From positions 16,938 through 80,937 of the forward strand of contig CAYJOR010000005.1 of NCBI GenBank assembly GCA_964371865.1: a DNA stretch of 64,000 bases, written 5' to 3'. Positions 18,541 to 28,799 of the stretch are shown one piece after another; position 1 is the first letter of the stretch, and every line of letters starts with the position of its first letter. Source of the DNA: CAYJAZ01 sp964371865. GTDB lineage: Bacteria; Desulfobacterota; Desulfovibrionia; Desulfovibrionales; Desulfovibrionaceae. Below the pieces are notes generated by a model, which was not told the origin of the DNA, did no database searches, and saw nothing but the letters and a program-made list of their open reading frames with translations. The translations under genes and the position numbers were made by a program.

Positions 18541-20175
18541 ATGGATATAAATAGTCAGCCAGTAAAGCATAAAATCTATACAAGTATAGAAAATAATTCA
18601 TATTTATACGCATTCTCTCTTGTTATATTTTTTACATTAATCCGCTTATGGTTTATAGGCACAGTTCAGCTCAATCTTTCACCTGATGAAGCACAATATT
18701 GGGATTGGTCTCGTCGCTTACAGTTGTCCTATTATTCTAAAGGTCCGCTCATAGCTTGGGATATTGGATTTTGGACTTCTCTACTTGGAGACAATGAATT
18801 TGCTGTGCGTTTTGGAGCTGTCTTTAATTCTGTTATCTCGCAGTTGATTATTATTTTTGGTGTAGGAAAGATATTAAAAAGACCCGTATTAGCAGTACTT
18901 TGTTTATTTGTTGCTAATACAATGCCTTTATTTTCTGCATCAGCTATACTTATGACGACGGATAGCCCTTTGCTTATCTGCTGGTTGAGTGCTTTTTTTA
19001 GCTTATATCTTGCTTCAAAAAGCGAATCAAAATCAGCTCTTATTGTGTTATTTCTTGCTATGGCTTTCGGTAATCTAGCGAAATATATGATGTTTGCATT
19101 TTTTGGACTTGCCATACCATATCTCATAATTCTCTACTTTAATAAGCTTATAGAATGGAGAAAAGCTGCAAAAATCATTGCAGTTATGATAGGCGGTTGT
19201 GTGCTTGGTTTACTACCAATTGTTATTTGGAATGCTATGAACGGTTGGGTAGGATTTTTACACGTAGGCACACTTGCAGGTGTGACGGGTGCAAAAGCTC
19301 AAACATTCGTGACACTTAAATACATGCCTGAATTTGTTGGCTCTCAGTTAGGAATTGCAATGCCGTGGTGGTTTATTCTTGCCTTTATAACAGGTATTAG
19401 ATACGTAAAAAATCTATGGAATAAAAATACATCATCAGAAATAAACATGCAAAATATTGACAGAGACGATATAATTAGACAACAAGCTATAATGTCTACA
19501 GCATTTTTGCTAATCATAATTGCATTTTTTATTTGGAGTTTCCATACAAGAATTTACGCAAACTGGCCGGCAATGAGCTATGTTGGAGCTATTTTACTCG
19601 CAGCTTCAGGATTAGAACGTTTTCTATTAGGGATTGCACCAAAATTTTTCCAACAAAAACCTACAACTTCCATTCTTGTCACAGCAAGCATTGGCATACT
19701 TATATATTTGGTTGTCTCTCTTCCAATTCCACCTAAAATGGATCCAACTCTAAGACTAAAAGGTTGGACAGATTTAAGCCAAGAGCTCGAAAGGCTTCAA
19801 TCAACATTTGAAAATCCTGAAGAGGTATTTTACTTTTCATCTAAGTATGATACCACTGCTGCGCTTGCTTTCTATGCACCAAATCAACCGCGCTCTTTCG
19901 ACGCAAACTTTGATAACAGACTCTCACAATACGATCTTTGGGAAAATCCTTCAAATGCCCCTACCAATATGAAAGGTTGGGACGCACTTTATATCTCAAC
20001 TAAAACAAATATGCCAGAAAGTTATTTTATTGATAACTTAGGAAAATACTTTGAAGCGATTGAAATTATACGTTATCAATCAAAATTCAAATACACAGAC
20101 GGACGTGAATTTATTATTCTAAAATGCTATAATTACAATGGAACTTGGGTAAATAGAATAGCTGACTCTTATTAA
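18541..20175 (+). CDS. GT39/ArnT-like membrane glycosyltransferase
   Basis: 544 residues with about ten membrane helices. The N-terminal periplasmic loop contains LSPDEAQYWDWS, with the acidic DE pair that is the catalytic or metal site of the PMT/ArnT (GT-C) fold. GPLIAWDIGFWTSLLGDNEF and AVRFGAVFNS are further family patterns. It uses a lipid-linked sugar as donor; the acceptor could be lipid A, another glycolipid or a protein. It follows gatB after 5 bases, so it is probably co-transcribed. The C-terminal periplasmic segment (about 400-544) is soluble. Confidence 0.82.
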   Translation: MDINSQPVKHKIYTSIENNSYLYAFSLVIFFTLIRLWFIGTVQLNLSPDEAQYWDWSRRLQLSYYSKGPLIAWDIGFWTSLLGDNEFAVRFGAVFNSVISQLIIIFGVGKILKRPVLAVLCLFVANTMPLFSASAILMTTDSPLLICWLSAFFSLYLASKSESKSALIVLFLAMAFGNLAKYMMFAFFGLAIPYLIILYFNKLIEWRKAAKIIAVMIGGCVLGLLPIVIWNAMNGWVGFLHVGTLAGVTGAKAQTFVTLKYMPEFVGSQLGIAMPWWFILAFITGIRYVKNLWNKNTSSEINMQNIDRDDIIRQQAIMSTAFLLIIIAFFIWSFHTRIYANWPAMSYVGAILLAASGLERFLLGIAPKFFQQKPTTSILVTASIGILIYLVVSLPIPPKMDPTLRLKGWTDLSQELERLQSTFENPEEVFYFSSKYDTTAALAFYAPNQPRSFDANFDNRLSQYDLWENPSNAPTNMKGWDALYISTKTNMPESYFIDNLGKYFEAIEIIRYQSKFKYTDGREFIILKCYNYNGTWVNRIADSY

Positions 20176-20259
20176 TTTGACGTTAACTAAAAAATGAATT
20201 AAAGAATACGTATACTAGATACTACATTTTATAAGAAATAATTTAAACGAAGACAATTT

Positions 20260-22803
20260 ATGAATTTAGATAAAGAAAAAAATAATAATACTGATGAATT
20301 ATCACTTAATTCAAATACTCCACTAAATATGCACGAAACAACTGAGGAAAGTACAGACTCACCTAAACCGAAGAAAAAAAAGAAAAAAAGTAGAATCTTA
20401 AAAGTTTTATCTTGGCTTATTTTTACTTCTTTTGTACTTGGTTGTGCTTTTCTTTATGGTTTAATTAAATGGGCATCAGCAGACTTACCAAGCATCACAA
20501 AAGTTGCGGATTTTCGTCCTGCACTTACAACAATTGTGCTCGCTCGAGATGGTTCACTCATCGGTGAAATTTTTAATGAAAGAAGGTACTTAGTTTCTCT
20601 AGATGAAATCCCTGCTTACATTCCACAAGCTTTTGTTTCTGCGGAAGATAAATCTTTTTACGAACATAAAGGTATAAATCCTATAGCAATTTTACGTGCT
20701 GCTATAGCAAACTTTTCTTCCGGAACTTCAAGTCAAGGTGGAAGCACAATTACTCAGCAGGTTGTAAAACGCCTTCTTCTCACTCCTGAACGTACCTATA
20801 CACGTAAATTAAAAGAAGCTCTTCTTGCATTTAAGCTTGAAAGTCAGTTATCAAAAACTGATATTATAACTATTTATATCAACCAAATTCACATGGGTGG
20901 CATGTCCTACGGCATTGAAGCAGGCGCGCGTTACTACTTTGCTAAACATGCGAAGGACTTAACACTCGCTGAAGCTGCTTTGCTTGCAGGTATTCTTCCG
21001 GCAACAACTCGTTATAATCCTTACAGAAATCCTGAAATGGCACGCACAAGGCAAGTCTACGTTCTTGGACGTATGCGCGAAGATGGAAAAATTACGGATT
21101 CACAATACGAACAAGCTTACTATGAAAAATTAGAGTTTTCATCTATGCCAGTTAAGTCAGAAGCTGTAAGCGGTTGGTATCTTGAAGAAGTTCGCCGTCA
21201 ACTTGTAGATATTTTTAGCGAAGAAAACTCAAAAGCTCTTGGGCTTGACTACGGAATTTATGGAGAGCAAGCAGTTGCTGAACTTGGTCTAACAGTACAT
21301 ACTTCTATGGAACCTAAGCTTCAAGAGTATGCTGATGCTGCACTCAAAAAAGGTTTAGAGAATGCTTCTAAACGTCACGGCTGGAGGGGAGCAGAAGAAG
21401 TAATTGAATCTACTTCCTTTGATGATTATCTAAATAAAAGTACCTTTGAACTTGAAGATTTAGAAAATAATAATTGGGTAAAAGCTCTTGTAGTTGCAGT
21501 AGAAAAAAAAGGTGCTACAGTTAAATTTAACTCTGAATATCAAGGTTTTCTTTCAGTTTCAACAATGGGTTGGGCAAGAAAAAGAAATAAAACAGCTTCT
21601 GGTGACGAAAATTCAACTTATATAAAAGATGCAACAAGCGTTCTAAATGTTGGAGATGTTGTTTTCGTGCGCTATAATCCACCAAAGCCAAGCACAAAAG
21701 AAAACGCAGAACCACCTCTTCTACTTGCGGACTACACAACAGAAATGCTTATTCCACTCGCTTTAGAACAAAAACCTCATATTCAAGGCTCAATAGTATC
21801 AATAGAACCTGATACTTCCGATGTTGTTGCAATGGTTGGCGGTTATCATTTTGGGCTAGACGGTAGCCACTTTAATAGAGCTACTCAAGCAAAAAGACAA
21901 CCGGGATCAGCTTTTAAACCAATAGTTTACTCTGCGGCACTTGATAACGGATTCACTCTTACTTCACAAGTTTTAGACGCACCTATTGTCTTTATAGACC
22001 CTTGGACAAACGATGTATGGCGCCCGTCAAATTTTGACCCTAACTTTGATGGTCAAATGACATTGCAGACTTCATTAGCACGCTCACGCAACTTATCAAC
22101 AGTCCGTGTAGCTCAACTTATGGGAATGGAAGCTGTCCTAGAAAGAGCAAAAGCTCTTGGTTTAACTGGAAGAATGGAACCTGCTTTAGCTGCTAGCCTT
22201 GGAGCTATTGAAGTAACTCCTATGAATATGGCTCAAGCCTACACTGCATTTGCTAATGAAGGAAAAGTAAGTACTCCAAGATTTATTACGTCAATTCAAG
22301 GACCTTGGGGAAATACAATATACGAAGCTCATACAGAACACGTCCAAGCTATTCCTGAAACAACCGGCTACCTTATGAGCGCAATGCTAGAAGCGGTTGT
22401 AACTAGAGGAACAGCTTCAAGAATAAATTCTCTGGGTAGACCTCAAGGTGGTAAAACCGGAACAACAAACGAAGAAGTTGACGCTTGGTTTATGGGCATT
22501 ACTCCTCACCTTGTCACCGCAACATATATAGGTTATGATCAACCAGAACCAATGGGACGTGGTGAAACAGGAACACGTGCTGCTCTTCCAATTTATAAAA
22601 TGTATGCAGAAAAAGCATATGAAGAATACCCACCTGATCCATTTGAAGTACCTGAAGGAATTGTATTTTATCCGTATGGAGGTGTGAATATGCCTTACGC
22701 AATGGGAACAAGTCCGGATACTTCACTTAACGCAATGACTGGTGCTAGCACTACTCCGCCTAAAACTGAAAAAGCTGAAGACTTGCTCAAGCAAATTTTC
22801 TAA
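20260..22803 (+). CDS. Class A penicillin-binding protein (PBP1A)
   Basis: 847 residues. A charged cytoplasmic tail (with PKPKKKKKK) and one membrane anchor (about 50-70) precede the GT51 transglycosylase domain: catalytic AEDKSFYEHKG near residue 128, QGGSTITQQ, and LNQI-type INQIHMGG. The transpeptidase domain has all three active-site motifs: SxxK in PGSAFKPI (about 549), SRN in ARSRNLST (about 608) and KTG in GGKTGTTNEE (about 730). It polymerises and cross-links peptidoglycan. An inserted OB-like region lies between (about 380-500). Downstream dapB supplies diaminopimelate for the same polymer. Confidence 0.95.
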   Translation: MNLDKEKNNNTDELSLNSNTPLNMHETTEESTDSPKPKKKKKKSRILKVLSWLIFTSFVLGCAFLYGLIKWASADLPSITKVADFRPALTTIVLARDGSLIGEIFNERRYLVSLDEIPAYIPQAFVSAEDKSFYEHKGINPIAILRAAIANFSSGTSSQGGSTITQQVVKRLLLTPERTYTRKLKEALLAFKLESQLSKTDIITIYINQIHMGGMSYGIEAGARYYFAKHAKDLTLAEAALLAGILPATTRYNPYRNPEMARTRQVYVLGRMREDGKITDSQYEQAYYEKLEFSSMPVKSEAVSGWYLEEVRRQLVDIFSEENSKALGLDYGIYGEQAVAELGLTVHTSMEPKLQEYADAALKKGLENASKRHGWRGAEEVIESTSFDDYLNKSTFELEDLENNNWVKALVVAVEKKGATVKFNSEYQGFLSVSTMGWARKRNKTASGDENSTYIKDATSVLNVGDVVFVRYNPPKPSTKENAEPPLLLADYTTEMLIPLALEQKPHIQGSIVSIEPDTSDVVAMVGGYHFGLDGSHFNRATQAKRQPGSAFKPIVYSAALDNGFTLTSQVLDAPIVFIDPWTNDVWRPSNFDPNFDGQMTLQTSLARSRNLSTVRVAQLMGMEAVLERAKALGLTGRMEPALAASLGAIEVTPMNMAQAYTAFANEGKVSTPRFITSIQGPWGNTIYEAHTEHVQAIPETTGYLMSAMLEAVVTRGTASRINSLGRPQGGKTGTTNEEVDAWFMGITPHLVTATYIGYDQPEPMGRGETGTRAALPIYKMYAEKAYEEYPPDPFEVPEGIVFYPYGGVNMPYAMGTSPDTSLNAMTGASTTPPKTEKAEDLLKQIF

Positions 22804-22839
22804 AACATAATAACAAGATAGTAAATCATGGAGAATAAA

Positions 22840-23646
22840 ATGAGTCAAAATACAAAAATAATTGTAGTTGGTGCTGCCGGCCGTATGGGATCAACAATTG
22901 TAAATCTTATTCTGGATAGTTCTGATTTTGAACTTGTAGCTGTTTTAGAAAGAGAGTCTCAACTATCTAAAATTTCACATCTTCCATGCCCTGCATATTC
23001 AGCTCCTGAAGAAGCTTTCAAAGCATTTCAAAATTCAGATACTGTTGTAATTGATTTCACTTCACCTGAAAATACTATGAATCTTGCTATGTTAGCTAAG
23101 ACTTATAATATCTCTCACATAATTGGTACTACCGGGCTCAATGAAGAAGAAAAACAAACATTGGAAAATCTCGCAAAAGATAATAAAATATTCTTTTCAC
23201 CTAATATGAGTGTTGGCATAAATGTTCTTTTGAAAGTTCTTCCAGAATTGACTAAATTACTTGGCGAGGACTATGATGTTGAAATGGTTGAACTCCACCA
23301 CAACAAAAAGAAAGATTCACCTAGCGGTACAGCTATTCGATTAGCTGAATGCCTAGCCGATGCAAAAGATTGGAACCTTAATGAAGTTGCAAATTATCAT
23401 CGTGAAGGTATCATCGGTGAAAGACCTAAAAAAGAAATAGGCGTTCAAACTATTCGCGGTGGCGATGTTGTAGGTGTTCATACTATGTATTTTATGGGGG
23501 CAGGTGAACGTATCGAAGTAACTCATCAAGCTCACTCACGCGAAAACTTTGCTCAAGGTTCTCTTCGTGCAGCTCGTTGGATAACTTCACAGCAACCTGG
23601 CACTCTTTATAACATGTCTCACGTGCTCGACTCTAAAAATATCTAG
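22840..23646 (+). CDS. dapB: 4-hydroxy-tetrahydrodipicolinate reductase
   Basis: 268 residues from the ATG at 22840; an ATG at 22828 is also in frame, but GGAG (22830-22833) sits inside that extension and is correctly spaced for 22840. Nucleotide-binding GAAGRMG lies at the N-terminus. The catalytic region VELHHNKKKDSPSGTA carries the conserved His-His and Lys. It reduces the dihydrodipicolinate precursor in lysine and diaminopimelate synthesis, in the cytoplasm. It follows the PBP gene by 36 bases, a natural pairing of precursor supply and wall assembly. Confidence 0.95.
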   Translation: MSQNTKIIVVGAAGRMGSTIVNLILDSSDFELVAVLERESQLSKISHLPCPAYSAPEEAFKAFQNSDTVVIDFTSPENTMNLAMLAKTYNISHIIGTTGLNEEEKQTLENLAKDNKIFFSPNMSVGINVLLKVLPELTKLLGEDYDVEMVELHHNKKKDSPSGTAIRLAECLADAKDWNLNEVANYHREGIIGERPKKEIGVQTIRGGDVVGVHTMYFMGAGERIEVTHQAHSRENFAQGSLRAARWITSQQPGTLYNMSHVLDSKNI

Positions 23647-23758
23647 TTTTTTTAAATACTATAAAGTTAAATTTCATTTTGACCGATAAGTTTAATTGAA
23701 GTATTGTTGTTATTTTAATTTACCCTTTCTGACTTACTTTTGCCTTTTTGGAGGGCAT

Positions 23759-25105
23759 ATGCGTGTTTTATATATTTTATCTATAATACTATTGCTTACA
23801 ACTCAAGCATTTGCTAATCCTGTAACACTCCAAGATAGTTTGAAAAACGCATTTACCTACAGTCCTCTTTTGCAAAGTTCTAAAGAAGCTCTAACGAGCA
23901 AATCTTTTGAGCTTGACCAAGCAAAAGCTGCTTATTTACCGACAATTGGTATCTGGGCAAGTGCCGGTGCTCAACAGGAGAGCTCTCTGCAAGACAGAAA
24001 AAATAACTACTATGATAATGTTATAGGCGTTGGAAAAGTAGGTCTCACACTCAGTCAAAAAATATGGGACGGTGGAGCGAGAAGCGCAAATGTTGAAGCT
24101 AACGAAAACAACTACCAGTACGGTATTTATAACGTTTTAGACACTGCAAACTCTCTTGCTTTCACAACACTATCAGTTCACCTTGATATTATTAGAAGAC
24201 AGCAAATTCTTGAAGTTACAAAGAAAAACCTTCAAGCTCATGAAAATCTTCTCTATCTGCTTGACCAAAGATTCCAACAAGGTTTGTCTAGCAGAGGTGA
24301 TCTTGATCAAGGACGCACACGCTTACATAAATTAAATGCTACTTATCAATTTAATCTCAATGCTTTAGAAGTAGCAAAGCTCAACTATAAAAAACTTACA
24401 GGTGCAAATGCTCCTGCTGAGTTTCTTGCGTTTGACTCTCCTAGCAGAGTTTTTACAGACCCACTTGAAGTTCAAAAACTCTCTATGGAAAGTAATAGTC
24501 AAATTCACATGGCACTAGAACAAGTAGATATTAGCGATTCGCAAAGAAAAATTGCAGAATCAGCATATTATCCAACTTTTTCATTTGACATATCACCAGC
24601 CTATCAAAGCAAAAATACTGACGATAATGAAGATATTTACTCTTGGGATGCCATGCTAAATATGCAGTGGAATCTCTTCAACGGTGGCGCGGATAAAGCA
24701 AGAGTGCAAGCCCAATCAGCAAAAATACGCGAAGCTAGAAATCTACTTGTAGATACCAGAGACGTAGTTTTTGAACAAATTTCTATATCATTTTCTAATT
24801 TAACAACTGTAACAGAACAGTCTGAATTTTATGCAAAAGCTGTAGGAACTAGCCTTGCAATGAAAAATAATTTTTATGAGCAATTTAATGTAGGTCAAAA
24901 AGATTTACTCAATCTTTTAGATGCAGAAGCAGAGTATTATTCCTCACAGGTAGAATATATCATTGCTCAAAGTGACATTATTCTCGGACAATATAGATTA
25001 CATGCCCTTGCTGGGACTTTAATTGATGAATTAAAAATCAATAATCTCGTTGGATTAGCTAATGAAAATTCAACCAATTCAGCATCCTTAACTTTTTCCG
25101 AATAG
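23759..25105 (+). CDS. TolC-family outer membrane efflux protein
   Basis: 448 residues from ATG 23759, which has GGAGGG in front and opens directly with a signal peptide (MRVLYILSIILLLTTQAFAN). The frame is open further upstream to a TTG at 23696, but that extension is not signal-like. Two related halves with long helices (TLQDSLKNAFTYSPLLQSSK, QRFQQGLSSRGDLDQGRTRL, YEQFNVGQKDLLNLLDAEAE) are typical of the TolC/AggA/LapE trimeric channel. It exports substrates across the outer membrane with an ABC or RND partner, which is not in this window. Confidence 0.9.
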   Translation: MRVLYILSIILLLTTQAFANPVTLQDSLKNAFTYSPLLQSSKEALTSKSFELDQAKAAYLPTIGIWASAGAQQESSLQDRKNNYYDNVIGVGKVGLTLSQKIWDGGARSANVEANENNYQYGIYNVLDTANSLAFTTLSVHLDIIRRQQILEVTKKNLQAHENLLYLLDQRFQQGLSSRGDLDQGRTRLHKLNATYQFNLNALEVAKLNYKKLTGANAPAEFLAFDSPSRVFTDPLEVQKLSMESNSQIHMALEQVDISDSQRKIAESAYYPTFSFDISPAYQSKNTDDNEDIYSWDAMLNMQWNLFNGGADKARVQAQSAKIREARNLLVDTRDVVFEQISISFSNLTTVTEQSEFYAKAVGTSLAMKNNFYEQFNVGQKDLLNLLDAEAEYYSSQVEYIIAQSDIILGQYRLHALAGTLIDELKINNLVGLANENSTNSASLTFSE

Positions 25106-25123
25106 AAGTCTTTAGAGTTTTAA

Positions 25124-26128
25124 ATGTGTATAAATTTACCTAAAATACGGATTCTTGCAACCGGTGGTACTATTGCCGGTTCTGCAAACTCTGAAACAAA
25201 TCTAACTGAATATAAAGCCGCAAGTCTTTCTGCTCAAGAGTTGATTAATGCGGTTCCTTCCATTGTGGAACTTGCACAAGTTACAGCTGAACAAATTGCA
25301 AATGTTGCCAGTGAAGATTTCACTTTTAATATTCTTCTAAAACTTGCTAAAAGAATTGATGAAATTCTAAAAAATGACGACTGCGATGGTATCGTTGTTA
25401 CTCATGGTACTGATACACTTGAAGAAACAGCGTACTTTCTTAATCTTGTTGTCAAAAGTAAAAAACCAGTCATTATAGTTGGTTCTATGCGCCCGGCCAC
25501 AGCTATTAGTGCCGATGGTCCATTAAATTTACTTAACGCTGTAAGTGTTGCGGCAAGTAAAGAAGCTTATGGAAAAGGTGTACTTATTGTTCTTGATGGG
25601 CAAATAATCGCAGGAAGAGACGGAACAAAATCTAATACGGTTTCAACCGAAACCTTTAGAGCACATGAGCTTGGTTCGCTAGGCTATGTTGTTAATTTCA
25701 CTCCGTTTTTCTATAGGAATGTTATACGAGCACATACATTAGAATCTGAATTTTTTATTAACGAACTTTTAGAAATTCAAGAACTTCCTAGAGTTGACAT
25801 TGTTTATGAATATCTTGACGTGTCAACTAGGATGTATGAAGCTCTTATTGAAAGTAAGCCGGATGGGATTGTTATTGCTGCTACGGGTAATGGATGTTTA
25901 TCGCAACATGCGCTTGAACTTTTTTCACATGCTGAACGTAAAGGGATTACTGTTGTTAGATCTTCCCGTACAGGATCAGGATTAATTACTCCAAGTAAAA
26001 TTGATTTTGAAAATGGCTTTATTTCCTCAGATAATCTAAATCCACAAAAAGCTAGAATTCTGCTTACACTTGCTCTTACTAAAACTAAAGAGACGCAAGC
26101 TATTAGAGATATGTTTGCAAAATATTAG
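25124..26128 (+). CDS. L-asparaginase
   Basis: 334 residues. Both catalytic threonine motifs are present: ILATGGTIAG near residue 12 and VTHGTDTLEET near 92; GSMRPATAISADGP follows. It hydrolyses asparagine to aspartate and ammonia. No signal peptide is seen (MCINLPKIRILATGG), so a cytoplasmic location is likely although the motif pattern is that of type II enzymes. It follows the TolC-like gene by 18 bases. Confidence 0.93.
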   Translation: MCINLPKIRILATGGTIAGSANSETNLTEYKAASLSAQELINAVPSIVELAQVTAEQIANVASEDFTFNILLKLAKRIDEILKNDDCDGIVVTHGTDTLEETAYFLNLVVKSKKPVIIVGSMRPATAISADGPLNLLNAVSVAASKEAYGKGVLIVLDGQIIAGRDGTKSNTVSTETFRAHELGSLGYVVNFTPFFYRNVIRAHTLESEFFINELLEIQELPRVDIVYEYLDVSTRMYEALIESKPDGIVIAATGNGCLSQHALELFSHAERKGITVVRSSRTGSGLITPSKIDFENGFISSDNLNPQKARILLTLALTKTKETQAIRDMFAKY

Positions 26129-26306
26129 CAATATATCTTCTCAAAAAAAACCTCCTCGAATAAACTATAGACATTCTTATAAAAAAATACTATATTATGA
26201 GAGTATAAATAAAAGTATGGCGTTTTGTATCTATTTTCTAATATAATTTCAACTATATAGAGAATATTCTTGCTAATCACTCAAATACTGAAAATGGAGA
26301 ACCACT

Positions 26307-26609
26307 ATGATTGATACTGTTGAAGCAATAACCATTAATTATGAAGATAACGGCGTCTTAGTTATAAAAGAAATTGATAAAGAGATTATCAGCAAAAAAG
26401 GTAGTTGGGTTACAGCTCTTTTCCGTTATCAAGATTGGAATGAGAAAAAACAAGAATACAGCATAGATAAATACGCTATTAGACGCTATCAAAAGAAAAA
26501 TGGTGAATATAGATGCCAAGCTAAATTCTCACTAACCGATAGTGAACAAGCTAAACAACTTGTTTCAACTCTTGGAAATTGGCTCGAACAGAATTCAAAC
26601 GAAGAATAA
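26307..26609 (+). CDS. Small hypothetical protein
   Basis: 100 residues, soluble, no signal peptide. It contains SKKGSWVTALFRYQDW and KYAIRRYQKKNGEYR, an alternating pattern suggesting a small beta fold, and a short C-terminal helix. GGAG precedes the start, the gene has its own terminator, and base usage is like its neighbours, so it is a real gene. I do not recognise a named family; the aromatic/basic strand pattern could bind nucleic acid, which is only a guess. Confidence 0.7.
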   Translation: MIDTVEAITINYEDNGVLVIKEIDKEIISKKGSWVTALFRYQDWNEKKQEYSIDKYAIRRYQKKNGEYRCQAKFSLTDSEQAKQLVSTLGNWLEQNSNEE

Positions 26610-26642
26610 ACAAAGCTTTTTACACTAAAGCTCAGTAAAAAG

Positions 26643-26681
26643 AAAAGGGTATTCTCAAAAAAAGTTGAAAATACCCTTTTT
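26643..26681 (+). terminator. Rho-independent terminator
   Basis: AAAAGGGTATTCTCAA pairs with TTGAAAATACCCTTTT with one mismatch and ends in a T-run, about 35 bases after the stop of the 100-residue protein gene. Confidence 0.85.
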
Positions 26682-26735
26682 AAATACCTTTTTACCCCCT
26701 CTATACAATAAAAAAGCTTAGAGAGAGTATGAACT

Positions 26736-27401
26736 ATGAGAATAAATCAGAATGAATATACTACTATAGTCAAGCAAGATTTTCTATCTTCTCTTCTTCA
26801 TAACTGGAAAAAAAGAAATAACAAACTCCTTCACCTGGGTATAGATAACTCCCCAGAGCCTTCTTTTTTTTGGGATCTTGGATTTGATGTTACTGCCCTT
26901 GCACAAAATCAAGATGAATTAGTTCGTAGTCAGGCAAGTAACGGACTCAAAATCGAATACAGCATCGGAAAAAATGATCATCTACCATTTGATGATAAAA
27001 CTTTTGATTACGTCGCTCTTACCCATATTCTTGCTCCTAACGCTTCAAATGATAAAACCTTATCAAATATCATAGAAGAAGCTTTACGCGTCTCTACAAA
27101 GAGTATATGTATTTTAGAATACAGCACGCACGCTTTCAAGAAAATGAAACCTACTATATCACCAAAGACATTGAAAAGTATTACCAAGGAAATCTCCAAT
27201 CGTTATAGTATGCAAACTCATTATTACTCTGCTCTACGCCTTCCGGTATTTTTATGGACAAAGAAAAGTGCACATTCTATTATTGAGTCTCACCCTTTTA
27301 GAATACCCTTTGGCTCTTTAGTAGCTATCACAATTGAGCATTCACCTGTCCTTACAACATCGCTTCCTTTGCAGGTAACATCAACAGCACCGACAACATA
27401 A
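26736..27401 (+). CDS. Class I SAM-dependent methyltransferase (type 11-like)
   Basis: 221 residues. LLHLGIDNSP then FFWDLGFDVTALAQNQDEL resembles motif I and post-I of Rossmann methyltransferases, and LPFDDKTFDYVALTHIL is the type 11 motif. The glycine-rich loop is poor (HLGIDNSPEP rather than GxGxG), so cofactor binding may be unusual. The C-terminal 60 residues have a membrane-proximal aromatic character. The substrate is unknown. It starts 54 bases after a terminator, so it is probably its own unit. Confidence 0.72.
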   Translation: MRINQNEYTTIVKQDFLSSLLHNWKKRNNKLLHLGIDNSPEPSFFWDLGFDVTALAQNQDELVRSQASNGLKIEYSIGKNDHLPFDDKTFDYVALTHILAPNASNDKTLSNIIEEALRVSTKSICILEYSTHAFKKMKPTISPKTLKSITKEISNRYSMQTHYYSALRLPVFLWTKKSAHSIIESHPFRIPFGSLVAITIEHSPVLTTSLPLQVTSTAPTT

Positions 27402-27522
27402 TTTATTGCTACTTGAGCGAAAAATACTTACTATTGCATTATAAGACTTTTATAAAAATGAACAATAAAGACAATACTGAAGAATTTTCTTCGTTTTTTC
27501 GTAGTACGTAAATTTGAATACT

Positions 27523-27588
27523 ACCCTAATTGTTTTTTAAGGAAGGGGGAAACCTCGTTTTCAAAAAAACGTGGTTTCCCCCTCTCGA
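27523..27588. repeat. Family-1 palindromic repeat, copy B
   Basis: ACCCTAATTGTTTTTTAAGG outer arm (27523-27542) runs into the core: GGGGGAAACC (27545-27554) and GGTTTCCCCC (27573-27582). It lies between the convergent methyltransferase and dsrP genes. The first 20 or so bases are identical to copy C. Confidence 0.75.
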
Positions 27589-27611
27589 ATAATTCTATAA
27601 TTGCCTACTTT

Positions 27612-28790
27612 TTACTTTTCTTTTAGCTCAAAAGTACCGGCTTCTTTTTTCACATCAAGTGCGATTTTCCATAATAAGGAAACTACAAGTGCACCGATTG
27701 CAAAAATACCTAATGAAATAGCTATTTCAGCAAAGCTAGGTGTATAAATTGTAATACCTTTGAATGGGTTAGGTGTGAAACCACCAACAAGTAGACCAAG
27801 ACCTTTATCAATCCATGATGCAAGCACTAAACAGATTAGTACGTACGGAAGGAGTTGAAGGTTGTTACGTGTTGAAGGATTCATAAGACATGCAAGCGAA
27901 CCAATACCAAGAACAGCAGCAAGCCACATCCAACCATTAATCCAAGCACCTTGACCATCATACCCCATAAAGAGGAATTTGATAGGAGCGTAGTGACCAG
28001 GTGTTCCGCTGTAGAAAGCTGTGAAGAGTTCTAAGCAGTAGAAGAACACGTTGAGCGCCATCGCATATGTGATGATAAGAGTAAGAGTTTTGATAGCTTT
28101 TTTGCCCGGATCAAAGCTGGTAAGTTTTTGTACAAGAAGCATAAGCAATAAGAGAATTGCAGGTCCTGAACAGAAAGCTGATGCAAGGAAACGAGCAGCC
28201 ATGATAGCAGTAAGCCAGTAGTAACGTCCAGGAATACCAGCATATAAGAATGCAGTAACTGTATGGATACCAAATGCCCAGAATACTGAAAGATAAATAA
28301 CAGGTTTAATCCATTTTGGTGGTTCAACGTCGTGTCTTTCAGCTTCTAAAGTAACCCAACCAACTACAGCGTTGATTACTAAATACCCTGAAAGTACCAT
28401 CATATCCCAGAACATAACAGACTGTGGAGTTGGATGAAGTACAACGTTCATTGCTTTATGAGGTTGACCAATATCAACAACAATAAAGAGAACACACATA
28501 ATAACAGCACCAATAGCAAGGAATTCACCGAAGATAATCATACGTTTGAATTCTTTGTAATGATGGAAATACGCAGGAAGAACAAGCATAACTGCTGATG
28601 CCGCAACACCAACTAGATAAGTGAACTGCGCAATATAAAAGCCCCATGAAACGTCTCTTGATAGACCGGTTACTTCCATACCAAAGTATAATTGGAACAT
28701 GTAAACAGTCATACCAATACCAATGATCAACATAAGAAATGCTAACCACGCATAGTATCTTGGTGAGCCTTTAAGCACTCTTTCTAACAT
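27612..28790 (-). CDS. dsrP: DsrP, NrfD-type membrane subunit of the Dsr complex
   Basis: 392 residues with about ten membrane helices and the NrfD/PsrC pattern. It is the quinone-interacting membrane subunit of DsrMKJOP, working with DsrO and DsrJ on the periplasmic side. It is last in the operon, starting 9 bases after the dsrO stop. C-terminal ...GTFELKEK is cytoplasmic. Length and order are as in other sulfate reducers. Confidence 0.95.
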   Translation of the reverse strand: MLERVLKGSPRYYAWLAFLMLIIGIGMTVYMFQLYFGMEVTGLSRDVSWGFYIAQFTYLVGVAASAVMLVLPAYFHHYKEFKRMIIFGEFLAIGAVIMCVLFIVVDIGQPHKAMNVVLHPTPQSVMFWDMMVLSGYLVINAVVGWVTLEAERHDVEPPKWIKPVIYLSVFWAFGIHTVTAFLYAGIPGRYYWLTAIMAARFLASAFCSGPAILLLLMLLVQKLTSFDPGKKAIKTLTLIITYAMALNVFFYCLELFTAFYSGTPGHYAPIKFLFMGYDGQGAWINGWMWLAAVLGIGSLACLMNPSTRNNLQLLPYVLICLVLASWIDKGLGLLVGGFTPNPFKGITIYTPSFAEIAISLGIFAIGALVVSLLWKIALDVKKEAGTFELKEK

Positions 28791-28799
28791 AGTGGGCTC

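Noticed and set aside
26242..26247. TATAAT upstream of the 100-residue protein gene
   Set aside because: No acceptable -35 element at 16-18 bp.
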